The notes under the pieces are model-generated. The model did not search any database, was not told the DNA's origin, and was given only the letters and a program-made list of their open reading frames with translations. A DNA stretch of 64,000 nucleotides from Streptomyces sp. NBC_00102 (GTDB taxonomy: Bacteria > Actinomycetota > Actinomycetes > Streptomycetales > Streptomycetaceae): contig NZ_JAPEMC010000001.1 in the NCBI RefSeq assembly GCF_026343115.1, forward strand, positions 2,728,001 to 2,792,000. The letters run 5' to 3'. The position numbers and the translations under genes are program-made. Positions 53,147 through 61,246 of the stretch are shown in pieces. Positions within the stretch are counted from its first letter, which is position 1; each line of letters opens with the position of its first letter.

Positions 53147-53593
53147 TCACTCCGCGCGGGAACTCGCTGTAGCCCCCGCCTCTCGCGTCACCACCTCTTC
53201 TGTCAGCTCACGGAGCAACTTCACATCCACGAACGGCGTCAGCGCAGTCGGCCGGGAACGCCAGTCGAGCGGCCACGTCGAGCCCTCCAGTGCGGGCACC
53301 CCGATGAACGCCACTCCCGACCCGTGGCGCGTCATGGCCTCGGCCCCTGCCGGCCATCTACATCCACGCGCGGTCAGCGGCGGAACGAGGAAGTACATAC
53401 TCCGAACCCCGATGCGCGACCGAACGATGGGCCCCGCGTCGAAGTTGGTGAACTGCATCACCTCATAGGCCACTTGCTCACCCAGGACTCCGATCATTCG
53501 GACCGCGTCGAAGTGAATGCCCGCATGCCGCAGCGCGTGCCCGCGCTGCGGTACCCACCAGGGCACCGGGTCCAGTGAATTTCTCTGTTCCAT
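53147..53593 (-). CDS. Hypothetical protein between the CRISPR arrays
   Basis: A protein of 148 residues: MEQRNSLDPVPWWVPQRGHA, LRHAGIHFDAVRMIGVLGEQ, RIGVRSMYFLVPPLTARGCR, WPAGAEAMTRHGSGVAFIGV and ALEGSTWPLDWRSRPT. The pattern of a buried first strand, R-x-YFLVPP and a C-terminal WPLDWRSRP is shared with a family of small Streptomyces proteins often encoded beside XRE/DUF397 pairs; function unknown. The start is uncertain. It is divergent from the XRE gene. Confidence 0.75.
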   Translation of the reverse strand: MEQRNSLDPVPWWVPQRGHALRHAGIHFDAVRMIGVLGEQVAYEVMQFTNFDAGPIVRSRIGVRSMYFLVPPLTARGCRWPAGAEAMTRHGSGVAFIGVPALEGSTWPLDWRSRPTALTPFVDVKLLRELTEEVVTREAGATASSRAE

Positions 53594-53675
53594 ACGGAAA
53601 GCGTCGTCATCCGCACGTACCGTGACCAGGGGCGCGGAGGGTCTGTGCACCGTTGTGGACCGGAGGGACCAGGCT

Positions 53676-54488
53676 GTGCGCTCCAGTGAACAAGGAGGAA
53701 GTAACGCGGCGATGTTCGGCAGTCTTTTACGCTTCTACCGAGAGCAGGCAGGGCTGTCGCAGGAAGCCCTCGGCGCGAAGATCGGTTTCTCCAAGTCTCA
53801 GGTGGCGATGGTGGAGCGAGGAGAACGCCCGCCGCGTGGAGACTTCGTTGCCCGCGCGGACGATGTGTTGGGTGCACGAGGCGCACTGGTGGCAGCCGGC
53901 TCAAAGCTCGCGTTCAGCCATTTGGCCTCATGGTTCGAGCCGTTCGCCGAGGAAGAAGCGGTGGCGTTTGCTCGACACCAGTACGAAACTCACGTGATCC
54001 CCGGCCTGCTTCAGACACGGGATTACGCACACGCCGTTCTCAGCAATCCGTACCCACCGGTCTACGACGAGGAGGAAATTCAAGGCAGGCTGGAAGCCCG
54101 CATGGAACGACAGAGGCTCCTGTCGCGGAACCCTGCGCCGGACATCAGCTTCGTCCTCGAATTGAGTGTGATGACCCGCCCGATCGGTGGACGCGCCCTC
54201 CTCAGGCCGCAGATCGAGCACATCATCGAGATCGCACGGCTCCGGCATGTTCAGATCCAGGTCATTTCCCCAGACCGGGAGACTCATGCGGGCCTTGATG
54301 GCCCCTTCACCTTGCTGGACACCAAGGAACGCCAACAGCTCGCCTACATCGAAGGGCAGGGCGGGAGCTTCATCATTGATGCGCAACCGCAGTTGGGCGA
54401 TCTGTTCGGTAAGTATGGCATTCTGCGTGCGCAGGCTCTCGACCCCGACGAGTCGTTGAAGCTGATCGAACAGGTGGCAGCGGGATGA
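53676..54488 (+). CDS. XRE family regulator with DUF5753
   Basis: A protein of 270 residues. N-terminal helix-turn-helix: FGSLLRFYREQAGLSQEALG then KIGFSKSQVAMVERGERPPR. The DUF5753 domain follows, with SHLASWFEPFAEEEAVAFAR, THVIPGLLQTRDYAHAVL and, near the end, LDGPFTLLDTKERQQLAYIE. Such proteins pair with DUF397 proteins and control antibiotic and development genes; S. coelicolor BldB-neighbour pairs are an example. GTG 53676 was chosen for GGAGGG eight bases upstream; ATG 53712 is possible. A rare TTA leucine codon (53727-53729) near the start points to bldA dependence. Confidence 0.92.
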   Translation: MRSSEQGGSNAAMFGSLLRFYREQAGLSQEALGAKIGFSKSQVAMVERGERPPRGDFVARADDVLGARGALVAAGSKLAFSHLASWFEPFAEEEAVAFARHQYETHVIPGLLQTRDYAHAVLSNPYPPVYDEEEIQGRLEARMERQRLLSRNPAPDISFVLELSVMTRPIGGRALLRPQIEHIIEIARLRHVQIQVISPDRETHAGLDGPFTLLDTKERQQLAYIEGQGGSFIIDAQPQLGDLFGKYGILRAQALDPDESLKLIEQVAAG

Positions 54489-54664
54489 GCACGGAACTCA
54501 ACTGGTTCAAGAGCAGCTACAGCGGAAGCCAGAGCGGTGACTGTGTAGAGGTGGCCCACTCAACAAGTTCCGTCCACGTCCGGGACTCCAAGAACGTGGA
54601 CACCCATGCTCTGGAACTCTCCCCCACCGCTTGGACACTGTTCGTCGCATACGCCTCCGAGTAG
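54485..54664 (+). CDS. DUF397 protein
   Basis: A 59-residue DUF397 protein: LNWFKSSYSGSQSGDCVEVA, VHVRDSKNVDTHALELSPTA and WTLFVAYASE. Family marks KSSYSG, DCVEVA, VRDSK and P-x-x-W are all present. Its ATG overlaps the XRE stop (ATGA), the usual arrangement. In this family the small protein interacts with the XRE partner, in some cases as an antitoxin-like or antagonist factor. Confidence 0.95.
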   Translation: MSTELNWFKSSYSGSQSGDCVEVAHSTSSVHVRDSKNVDTHALELSPTAWTLFVAYASE

Positions 54665-54822
54665 CCGTACCGGAGCTTCTGCACCTGGAGTCAACCTCGT
54701 TGGGGTGGGGACCACCTAGCTCACGGACCTGCGCCCACCTCCGCCTGGACCCGGTCACTACCCCGTCCGTTCACCCACGCGGGCAGCCCCCGTCTTCTCC
54801 ATGGGGCAGCACAGGCCGAGTG

Positions 54823-55406
54823 GGACCATCCCCACACGCGCGGGGAGCACTCGGCAAGGCCCAGCCACGCCGCCTTCGGCACGGGACCATCCCCGCACGC
54901 GCGGGGAGCACTAGGGTCGTTGGACACGGTGGTCCTCATTTCTGGGACCATCCCCGCACGCGCGGGGAGCACTTCCTCGTCAACCCCTCCCGGATCGCCA
55001 CGCAGGGACCATCCCCGCACGCGCGGGGAGCACAGCCGCCATGGGGAAGCTGATCCTGCTCGACGCCCGCCTGGGACCATCCCCGCACGCGCGGGGAGCA
55101 CCCGCGGCGGCTCCAGTCCGGTCTCCCGGGCCAGGGACCATCCCCGCACGCGCGGGGAGCACGTCGGCACTCCGTGGATCGACATTTCCGGCGCGGGACC
55201 ATCCCCGCACGCGCGGGGAGCACACACGCGGAGACGGCAGAGCCTCGGGGAGGCCGGGACCATCCCCGCACGCGCGGGGAGCACACTCGGCATTCGCGGA
55301 TGCGTCAGGCCCGACGGGGACCATCCCCGCACGCGCGGGGAGCACTGCTCCGTCACCTCGTCCCGCGACGGCTGCTCGGGACCATCCCCGCACGCGCGGG
55401 GAGCAC
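54823..55406 (-). CRISPR. Type I-E CRISPR array 2: 10 repeats, 9 spacers
   Basis: The same 28-base repeat as array 1 starts at 54823, 54884, 54945, 55006, 55074, 55135, 55196, 55257, 55318 and 55379. The period is 61 except between 55006 and 55074, where it is 68, so one spacer is seven bases longer (40 against 33). The first repeat is degenerate (CCCCACACG), marking the leader-distal end. The leader is at the right, so the array is transcribed leftward. No cas gene flanks it. Confidence 0.97.
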
Positions 55407-55483
55407 TCTTCCTGACCTGCGGGTTTACCTCGCGGGATCGCCGGATTCGACCAACTTCACCGAGTCGGATATTTCACCCTCCC
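55407..55483 (-). promoter_or_regulatory. CRISPR leader of array 2
   Basis: It starts TCTTCCTGACCTGCGGGTTT and matches the leader of array 1 over about 75 bases, with differences only at CGGGA/CCGAA and GAT/GGC. It marks the acquisition end of array 2. Confidence 0.85.
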
Positions 55484-55600
55484 GCTCCCCGCTCAAGCCA
55501 CCACCAAGTCAACAGCACCCACCCCACCTCCCGCCGGAAAACAACCCCGCGACCACCTCACCCCACCCGCTTGTCAGTGCCGCATGCTTGGCTCTCCCCC

Positions 55601-56191
55601 ATGGCTGACGCAGACAGCACGGACGACGCGGCGCACGGCAACCAGTCCCCCACGCCTGGCACCAATCAGCTTGCGGGACAGCCGAGTTCAGCACCCACCC
55701 CCGAGATCGGCGCGCTCCTCTCCTGCCTGCGCGCTCAGCGGCAACACGTGCTCGGGATACTCGACGGGCTCGACGCCGAGGCGTTGCGGAGGCCCGTGTT
55801 GCCCTCGGGGTGGAGTTGCCTGGGGCTGGTGCGGCATTTGGCGCTCGACGTCGAGCGATTCTGGTTCCGGGCCGTGTTACTCGGGGACGCGGAGGTCATC
55901 CGGGCGCTGGACGACGTCGAGGACGCCTGGCAGGTTCCGGCCGACGCCTCGCCCTCCGACATCCTCGGCAGTTACCTCACGGAGGCCGAGCGCGCCGACG
56001 CCGCCATCATGTCCGCTCCCTCCGCGGACACGCCTCTCACCTGGTGGCCGGGGCACCCCTTCGGGGAGCCGCACCTCCATACGCTGCGGGATCTGCTGCT
56101 GCACGTCATCGCCGAGACCGCCTGCCACGCCGGGCACCTAGACGCGGCCCGCGAACTCACCGATGGACGTCGCTGGTTGGTCCTCACGTAG
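55601..56191 (+). CDS. DinB family protein
   Basis: A protein of 196 residues of the DinB/DUF664 four-helix type: ALLSCLRAQRQHVLGILDGL, LGLVRHLALDVERFWFRAVL (metal His), and the late helix with HTLRDLLLHVIAETACHAGH (metal His pair). The enzymes are metal-dependent, sometimes thiol-S-transferases; the substrate is not known. A TTA codon lies at 55877-55879, so translation may depend on bldA. The long N-terminal acidic and Ser/Pro-rich stretch may be part of the protein or an over-long start. Confidence 0.85.
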   Translation: MADADSTDDAAHGNQSPTPGTNQLAGQPSSAPTPEIGALLSCLRAQRQHVLGILDGLDAEALRRPVLPSGWSCLGLVRHLALDVERFWFRAVLLGDAEVIRALDDVEDAWQVPADASPSDILGSYLTEAERADAAIMSAPSADTPLTWWPGHPFGEPHLHTLRDLLLHVIAETACHAGHLDAARELTDGRRWLVLT

Positions 56192-56234
56192 GACGGGAAG
56201 CGGCTACGAAGGAGTGGAGCGGCCCGCCCCCGCC

Positions 56235-56837
56235 TCAGCTCCGGATACCCCGCAGGAGGTTACGGATCAGGGCGTCGGCGAAGGCCGTCTCGAGCGGCTC
56301 GTCGGGGAGCAGCAGGCGGTGGTAGCAGGCGCCCCAGAGCTGGTCCACGACGACCTGGGGGTCGACGTCGGCGTGGATCTGGCCGAGGGCCTGCGCCTGC
56401 GTGAGGCGCTCGACCGCGAGGCGCCGGCGCGGGTGGGTGTAGTGCTCCGCGAGGGCGGCGGCCAGGGCGGGGTCGGACTGGGCCGCGCCGACGAGTTGGG
56501 CGATCACCTGCCCCGTACGGGCGTCGGTGAGCAGGCCGACGAAAGCGTGGAGCTGGGCGGTGAGGTCGCTCTCGATGTCTCCGGTGTCGGCGAACGCGAG
56601 GGTGCTCTCCACCGCGCTGAAGTACGCCTCGAAGGCCAGGGCCCCGGGTGAGGGCCACCATTTGTAGAGGGTCATCTTGCTCGCACCGGCGCGGGCCGCC
56701 ACCTTCTCGAAGGTGATCCCGGCCAGCCCCGATTCGAAGAGCATCGCGCCGGCCGCGTCGAGTACGGCCTCCCGCACCTGTGTCGCGGGGCGGCGGCCAC
56801 GCCCGCGCCTGACGGAGTCCTTCGGTTCCTCGGCCAT
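56235..56837 (-). CDS. TetR family transcriptional regulator
   Basis: A protein of 200 residues. The helix-turn-helix is VREAVLDAAGAMLFESGLAG then FEKVAARAGASKMTLYKWWP (KWWP instead of the usual YHYF); it is followed by a TetR_C_33-like helical part. ATG 56837 has GAGGGG upstream; a start at 56867 is possible. It is divergent from an SDR gene, with a perfect palindrome between, so that gene is its probable target. Confidence 0.92.
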   Translation of the reverse strand: MAEEPKDSVRRGRGRRPATQVREAVLDAAGAMLFESGLAGITFEKVAARAGASKMTLYKWWPSPGALAFEAYFSAVESTLAFADTGDIESDLTAQLHAFVGLLTDARTGQVIAQLVGAAQSDPALAAALAEHYTHPRRRLAVERLTQAQALGQIHADVDPQVVVDQLWGACYHRLLLPDEPLETAFADALIRNLLRGIRS

Positions 56838-56921
56838 CACCACGCCCCTCAGTCCTTCGTGCGCCATGTCGGCGGTGCGTCGGCTCCCTGCTTGCAGTAT
56901 ATGGACGATCGGTCTACATTT

Positions 56922-56944
56922 TTTATGGACGGACAGTCCATAAA
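56922..56944. promoter_or_regulatory. TetR operator palindrome (TTTATGGAC/GTCCATAAA)
   Basis: Nine-base arms TTTATGGAC and GTCCATAAA flank GGACA. A weaker related element, TATGGACGATCGGTCTACA, lies at about 56899-56917. Both are in the 160-base divergent region of the TetR and SDR genes. Confidence 0.8.
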
Positions 56945-56997
56945 ATAAACAGCCCGTAGAACAAGCGGACAACCAGGCGAGCGGGAGGCTGATCCCC

Positions 56998-57780
56998 ATG
57001 ACCGACACCACCCAGCCCCAGAACCACGGCACCGACAGCACCGACAACGGCAAGAGCACCCGCGTCGCCATCGTCACCGGCGCTTCCGGCGGCATCGGCC
57101 GGGCCGTCGCCCAGCGGCTGGCCGCGGACGGCACCGCCGTGGTCGTCCACTACGGCCGGGACAAGGCGCGGGCGCAGGAGGTCGTGGCTGCGGTCGAATC
57201 GGCCGGCGGGCGGGCCACCGCGGTCAGCGGCGATGTCGCGGACGAGCACGCGATGGCCGCGCTCTTCGCGGCGGCCGAGCAGGCGTACGGCGGTGTGGAC
57301 GTGGTGGTGAACACGGCCGGGATCATGTTGCTGGCGCCGGTCGCCGAGTTCGACCTCGACGCCTTCGACCGTATGCACCGCACCAATGTGCGCGGCACGT
57401 TCGTGGTGTCCCAGCTGGCCGCCCGTACGCTTCGGCCCGGCGGTGCGCTGATCAACTTCTCCACCTCCGTGACCCGCCTCCAGCAGCCCACGTACGCCGC
57501 CTACGCGGCCACCAAAGGCGCCGTCGAGGCGATGACCCTGGTGCTCGCCCGCGAGCTGCGCGGCCGTGACGTAACGGTGAACGCGGTCGCGCCCGGCCCG
57601 ACCGCGACCCCGCTCTTCCTGGACGGCAAGCCGCAGCAGGTCGTGGACACCATCGCGGGCCTCTCCCCGATGGAGCGCCTCGGCACCCCCGAGGACATCG
57701 CCGAGGCAGTCGCGTTCCTGGCCGGCCCCGGGCGGTGGATCAACGGCCAGGTGCTCTACGCCAACGGCGGCGTCGCCTGA
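56998..57780 (+). CDS. Short-chain dehydrogenase/reductase
   Basis: A protein of 260 residues. Rossmann motif VTGASGGIGRAVA, NAG-like VVNTAGIMLL, catalytic Ser in INFSTSVTRLQ, Tyr-x-x-x-Lys as YAAYAATKGA, then APGPTATPLFL and GQVLYANGG. It is a classical 3-oxoacyl-reductase-like SDR, possibly involved in detoxification under TetR control. The N-terminal 20 residues are Thr/Asp/Asn-rich and disordered. Confidence 0.93.
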   Translation: MTDTTQPQNHGTDSTDNGKSTRVAIVTGASGGIGRAVAQRLAADGTAVVVHYGRDKARAQEVVAAVESAGGRATAVSGDVADEHAMAALFAAAEQAYGGVDVVVNTAGIMLLAPVAEFDLDAFDRMHRTNVRGTFVVSQLAARTLRPGGALINFSTSVTRLQQPTYAAYAATKGAVEAMTLVLARELRGRDVTVNAVAPGPTATPLFLDGKPQQVVDTIAGLSPMERLGTPEDIAEAVAFLAGPGRWINGQVLYANGGVA

Positions 57781-57796
57781 AACCATCGCTCGGGCG

Positions 57797-57925
57797 GGAA
57801 CCTTCGGCTCGGACAGGAACCTTCGGCCCGGCGGGAACCTTCGGCTCGGGCAGGAACCTTCGGCCCGGCGGGAACCTTCGGCTCGGGCAGGAACCTTCGG
57901 CCCGGCGGGAACCTTCGGCCCGGTG
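57797..57925. repeat. seven GGAACCTTCGG repeats upstream of the ECF sigma gene
   Basis: Alternating 19- and 18-bp units (37-bp double period) each begin GGAACCTTCGGC. They fill the gap between the SDR stop and the ECF sigma start. GGAAC is the -35 type recognised by ECF sigma factors. Confidence 0.9.
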
Positions 57926-57942
57926 CCGGACACGTACAGGGC

Positions 57943-58590
57943 ATGGAACTGAAAGACGCCGCTCCCGCCGTACCGGTCGGAGGCATCTCCGACCGCGAAC
58001 TGTGGGCGAGGGCCGTCGACGGCGACCGGGAGGCGTTCGGCCGGATCTTCGACCGCCACGGGAGAACCGTCTACAACCACCTGTTCCGGCGCACGGCCGA
58101 CTGGTCCGAGGCTGAGGACCTCACGTCGACCGTGTTCCTGCACGCCTGGCGCCGGCGATCGGAAACGGTGCTGGACCGCGACTCGGCCCTGCCCTGGCTG
58201 CTGGGCATCGCCGATCGCCTGCTGTCGAACACCAGGCGGCGACTGAGACGGGCCGAGGCGTTGCTGCACCGGCTCGTCTCGCACGCCGAGCCGGTGGGCG
58301 ACCACGCGGACCGCATAGCCGTCCGGGTCGACGACGAGCGTCGTATGTCCGAGATCCACCGGGCACTGGCTCGGCTGCCGCGCCACGAACGCGAGGTGGT
58401 CGAGCTCTGTGTGTGGTCGGGCCTGGATCAGCAGGCCGCCGCTTCCGCGCTGGGGGTGGCCGTCGGAACGGTGAAGTCCAGGCTGCACCGGGCGCGGCGG
58501 AGACTGGGGGTCGACCTCGTCGGCGGAGACAGGGTTGCGGCGTCGTTCGGTTCGAGGAACCCCGTCAACGCGGAAGAGGTCGCGCGATGA
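57943..58590 (+). CDS. ECF-type RNA polymerase sigma factor
   Basis: A protein of 215 residues. Region 2: REAFGRIFDRHGRTVYNHLF, RRTADWSEAEDLTSTVFLHA and WRRRSETVLDRDSALPWLLG. Region 4: ALARLPRHEREVVELCVWSG, LDQQAAASALGVAVGTVKSR and LHRARRRLG. It should direct RNA polymerase to a small set of promoters. It is coupled (ATGA) to a membrane protein that may act as its anti-sigma factor. The gene follows the GGAACCTT repeats. Confidence 0.93.
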   Translation: MELKDAAPAVPVGGISDRELWARAVDGDREAFGRIFDRHGRTVYNHLFRRTADWSEAEDLTSTVFLHAWRRRSETVLDRDSALPWLLGIADRLLSNTRRRLRRAEALLHRLVSHAEPVGDHADRIAVRVDDERRMSEIHRALARLPRHEREVVELCVWSGLDQQAAASALGVAVGTVKSRLHRARRRLGVDLVGGDRVAASFGSRNPVNAEEVAR

Positions 58591-59567
58591 ATGACAAGCA
58601 GGGCATTCCTGCGGCTCCTTCCGATCGTGATCTGCCGAACCATCGGCGGACCCGAGAGGAGCTACTGATGAAGATCGACTCCGAGGACAACCGTGCTTCG
58701 CTGACCCGCAGGTGGGGGGTACCGCTCGGCGTCGCCACCGGCGTCGCGGCGTTGAGCGTCACGGCCGTGGCCGTCTTCGGCGGGACGGGGAACGCCGAAC
58801 CGGTTCTCGCCACCCCCGCGAAGGGCGGCGCCATACCGACGACGGGCGCGGCCGCGTCACCGACTCCGAGCACGCCCGCCAAAACCGCGACCCCCGGATC
58901 CGCCTCAGCCGGCACCACGGACGGATCGATCTCGGGCGGAACCGGGACGGGCGGATCGGTCTCGGGCGGATCCGGGTCGGCTCCGGTGGCGTCCGAGCCG
59001 GTCGCGGCCACCATCACCGGCACGGCGACCACCCCGATCGACGCGCGGTCCGTGGCCAAGATCCTCGCCTCCTGCCTGGGATCGGACGCGTCGCGATACG
59101 ACGCGGTGATCGCGGTCCGCACTCCCGCCGCCGCGCAGGACTGGGACGGCGTGGTCGTCGCCGTCGACTCCGCCGGTCAGTACGTGCAGTGCGAGTCGAA
59201 GGGCGACAAGGGCAACAGCCCGGACTCCCCGCCCACGTTCATCAACGATCGCCTGTGGGGCGCCGGTCATCTGATCGAGTACTTCGACTCGATCGGCGCA
59301 CCGGCCGGCAAGGGGCGGTACGCCACGCTGGGCGCCGGGCACTACACGTCCGGCATCGCCAAGATCACCGTCAGCTACGGCGACGACCCGAAGCAGTACC
59401 CGGCCACCATGGCGGGCGGAGCGTTCGTCTACGCCGCGGCCCTCTCCACCGGTACGTCCGAGCCCGGCCGGTACTTCTCGGGCCCGAGCGCCTACGTCCA
59501 TGCCTTCGACGCCTCCGGCAAGGAGGTCTACGACCAGGCGAAGGACCCGCAGTTCGCCGGCGAGTAA
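58587..59567 (+). CDS. Membrane-anchored protein, putative anti-sigma partner
   Basis: A protein of 326 residues. Short cytoplasmic N-terminus (about 40 residues) with LPNHRRTREELLMKIDSEDN, one membrane helix (VPLGVATGVAALSVTAVAVF at about 45-65), a long Gly/Ser/Thr/Pro linker and a C-terminal exported domain starting ARSVAKILASCLGSDASRYD, with VYAAALSTGTSEPGRYFSGP later. No HxxxCxxC zinc motif is present, so it is not a classical zinc anti-sigma factor. The ATGA coupling to the ECF sigma gene suggests that it is its regulator or sensor, as in CU044_5270-type pairs. Confidence 0.75.
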   Translation: MNDKQGIPAAPSDRDLPNHRRTREELLMKIDSEDNRASLTRRWGVPLGVATGVAALSVTAVAVFGGTGNAEPVLATPAKGGAIPTTGAAASPTPSTPAKTATPGSASAGTTDGSISGGTGTGGSVSGGSGSAPVASEPVAATITGTATTPIDARSVAKILASCLGSDASRYDAVIAVRTPAAAQDWDGVVVAVDSAGQYVQCESKGDKGNSPDSPPTFINDRLWGAGHLIEYFDSIGAPAGKGRYATLGAGHYTSGIAKITVSYGDDPKQYPATMAGGAFVYAAALSTGTSEPGRYFSGPSAYVHAFDASGKEVYDQAKDPQFAGE

Positions 59568-59588
59568 CAGGCCGGTCCCCAGCCGGGG

Positions 59589-59619
59589 GGGTGCGGGCGT
59601 CACCCCGACGCCCGCACCC
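59589..59619. terminator. 12-bp hairpin terminator after the sigma operon
   Basis: GGGTGCGGGCGT (59589-59600) pairs with ACGCCCGCACCC (59608-59619) around a seven-base loop, 21 bases past the stop codon. Confidence 0.8.
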
Positions 59620-59851
59620 CAGGCCCCCGCACCCCAGACCCCCGGCGCCAGTCCCCCGGCGCCCGCACCCCCGGTATCCCGGCGGTCGCCTTCGGCCCCG
59701 TGCTCGGCCGTCGCCGGAAAGCGCCGAAAGATGGTGCCGGTAAGGGCGGAACCGGTACGGGGAGAACACCGCAAGAAGCGGGCCACTGGCCGGTTTGTAT
59801 CCTCGGCATGGTGCCGTCCGGCACCGAGCGGGACCCGCGAGAGGACACACC

Positions 59852-61153
59852 GTGACCACCGAGCTGAGCTCCGACGCCCTGAGCGCCCCCGGCGCCCCGA
59901 GCGACCTGAGCGCCCTTGTCGACCGCGCCAGGCAGGACTACGAGGAGCTGGCCGGCCGCGGTCTCTCCCTCGACCTGACCCGTGGGAAGCCGGCGCCGAC
60001 GCAGCTCGATCTCTCCGAGGACCTGCTGAGCCTGCCGGGTGGCCGCCACACCGCCGCCGACGGCACGGACGTACGCAACTACGGCGGCCTCCAGGGCCTG
60101 ACCGAGCTCCGCGAGATCTTCGCCGAGCAGCTCCAGGTGCCGGTGGCGCAGCTGCTCGCGGCCGGCAACTCCAGCCTGGAGCTGATGCACGACTCCCTGG
60201 TGCACGCGCTGCTCAGCGTGCTGCCGGGCGCCGAGTCGCGCTGGGTGGACCAGGGCCGGATCGCGTTCCTCTGCCCCGTTCCCGGCTACGACCGGCACTT
60301 CGCGCTGTGCGAGCGGTTCGGCATCGACATGATCCCCGTGCCGATGACCGAGGCGGGCCCGGACATGGACGTGGTCGAGCGCCTCGTCGCGGAGAACCCG
60401 GCCGTCAAGGGCATCTGGTGCGTCCCGAAGTACAGCAACCCGGACGGCGTCGTCTACAGCGACGAGACCGTGGCCCGGCTGGCCACGATGGAGACCGCCG
60501 CCCCCGACTTCCGTATCTTCTGGGACAACGCGTACGCGGTGCACCACCTCACCGAGGAGCGCGTGGAGATCGCCGACCTGCTCGCCGCGTGCGACGCGGC
60601 CGGCAACGCGGACCGGGTGTTCGTGTTCGGCTCCACCTCCAAGATCACCCTGGCCGGTGCGGGCGTCGCCTTCTTCGGCTCGTCCCCGGCCAACGTGAAG
60701 TGGCTGCTCGCCAACAACTCCAAGCGGTCGATCGGCCCGGACAAGGTCAACCAGCTGCGGCACGCGATGTACCTGCGTGACGCCGACGGTGTGCGTGACT
60801 TGATGGACCGTCAGCGTGCGGCTCTCCAGCCGAAGTTCGAGGCCGTGCAGCGCATCCTCGAAGCCGAGCTGGGCGGTACGGACCTCGCCTCCTGGACGAA
60901 GCCCAAGGGCGGCTACTTCGTGAACCTGGAAGTCGAGGAGGGCTGCGCGAAGGAGGTCGTACGGCGTGCGGGCGCGGCCGGTATCGTCCTCACCCCGGCC
61001 GGTGCCACCCACCCGTACGGCGACGACCCGAGCGACTCCGTCATCCGGATCGCTCCCAGCTACCCCACCCAGGAGGAGCTGGAGGAAGCCATCCTCGGTC
61101 TGACCGCCTGTGTGCGGGTCGTCGGGTACGAGAAGCGGCTCGCCGCGAAGTAA
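59852..61153 (+). CDS. PLP-dependent aminotransferase (class Ic aspartate type, Aminotran_MocR)
   Basis: A protein of 433 residues. LDLTRGKPAPTQLDLSEDLL, YGGLQGLTELREIFAEQLQV and GNSSLELMHD are typical of the group found in actinobacteria and represented by Corynebacterium aspartate aminotransferase. The PLP lysine is in FGSTSKITLAGAGV, YSNPDGVVYSDE holds the Asn/Asp of the ring-binding motif and DNAYAVHHL the Asp-x-x-Tyr. Likely activity: transamination of aspartate or a related amino acid. GTG 59852 has AGGA upstream. Confidence 0.9.
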   Translation: MTTELSSDALSAPGAPSDLSALVDRARQDYEELAGRGLSLDLTRGKPAPTQLDLSEDLLSLPGGRHTAADGTDVRNYGGLQGLTELREIFAEQLQVPVAQLLAAGNSSLELMHDSLVHALLSVLPGAESRWVDQGRIAFLCPVPGYDRHFALCERFGIDMIPVPMTEAGPDMDVVERLVAENPAVKGIWCVPKYSNPDGVVYSDETVARLATMETAAPDFRIFWDNAYAVHHLTEERVEIADLLAACDAAGNADRVFVFGSTSKITLAGAGVAFFGSSPANVKWLLANNSKRSIGPDKVNQLRHAMYLRDADGVRDLMDRQRAALQPKFEAVQRILEAELGGTDLASWTKPKGGYFVNLEVEEGCAKEVVRRAGAAGIVLTPAGATHPYGDDPSDSVIRIAPSYPTQEELEEAILGLTACVRVVGYEKRLAAK

Positions 61154-61174
61154 CGTTTCCGGACCGTACGCATT

Positions 61175-61210
61175 CCGGCCCGCCTCTCCTCGACCGGGGA
61201 GGCGGGCCGG
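61175..61210. terminator. 12-bp hairpin terminator after the aminotransferase gene
   Basis: CCGGCCCGCCTC (61175-61186) pairs with GAGGCGGGCCGG (61199-61210), with TCC/GGG-type extra pairs inside. It lies 21 bases past the stop codon. Confidence 0.85.
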
Positions 61211-61246
61211 AGTGCACCGGAGCAGACCCCGGGGAAGGACCCTCGC

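Noticed and set aside
52146..55600. cas genes between or beside the arrays
   Set aside because: All genes here were read; none resembles Cas3, Cascade subunits, Cas1 or Cas2. cas genes, if any, are outside the window.
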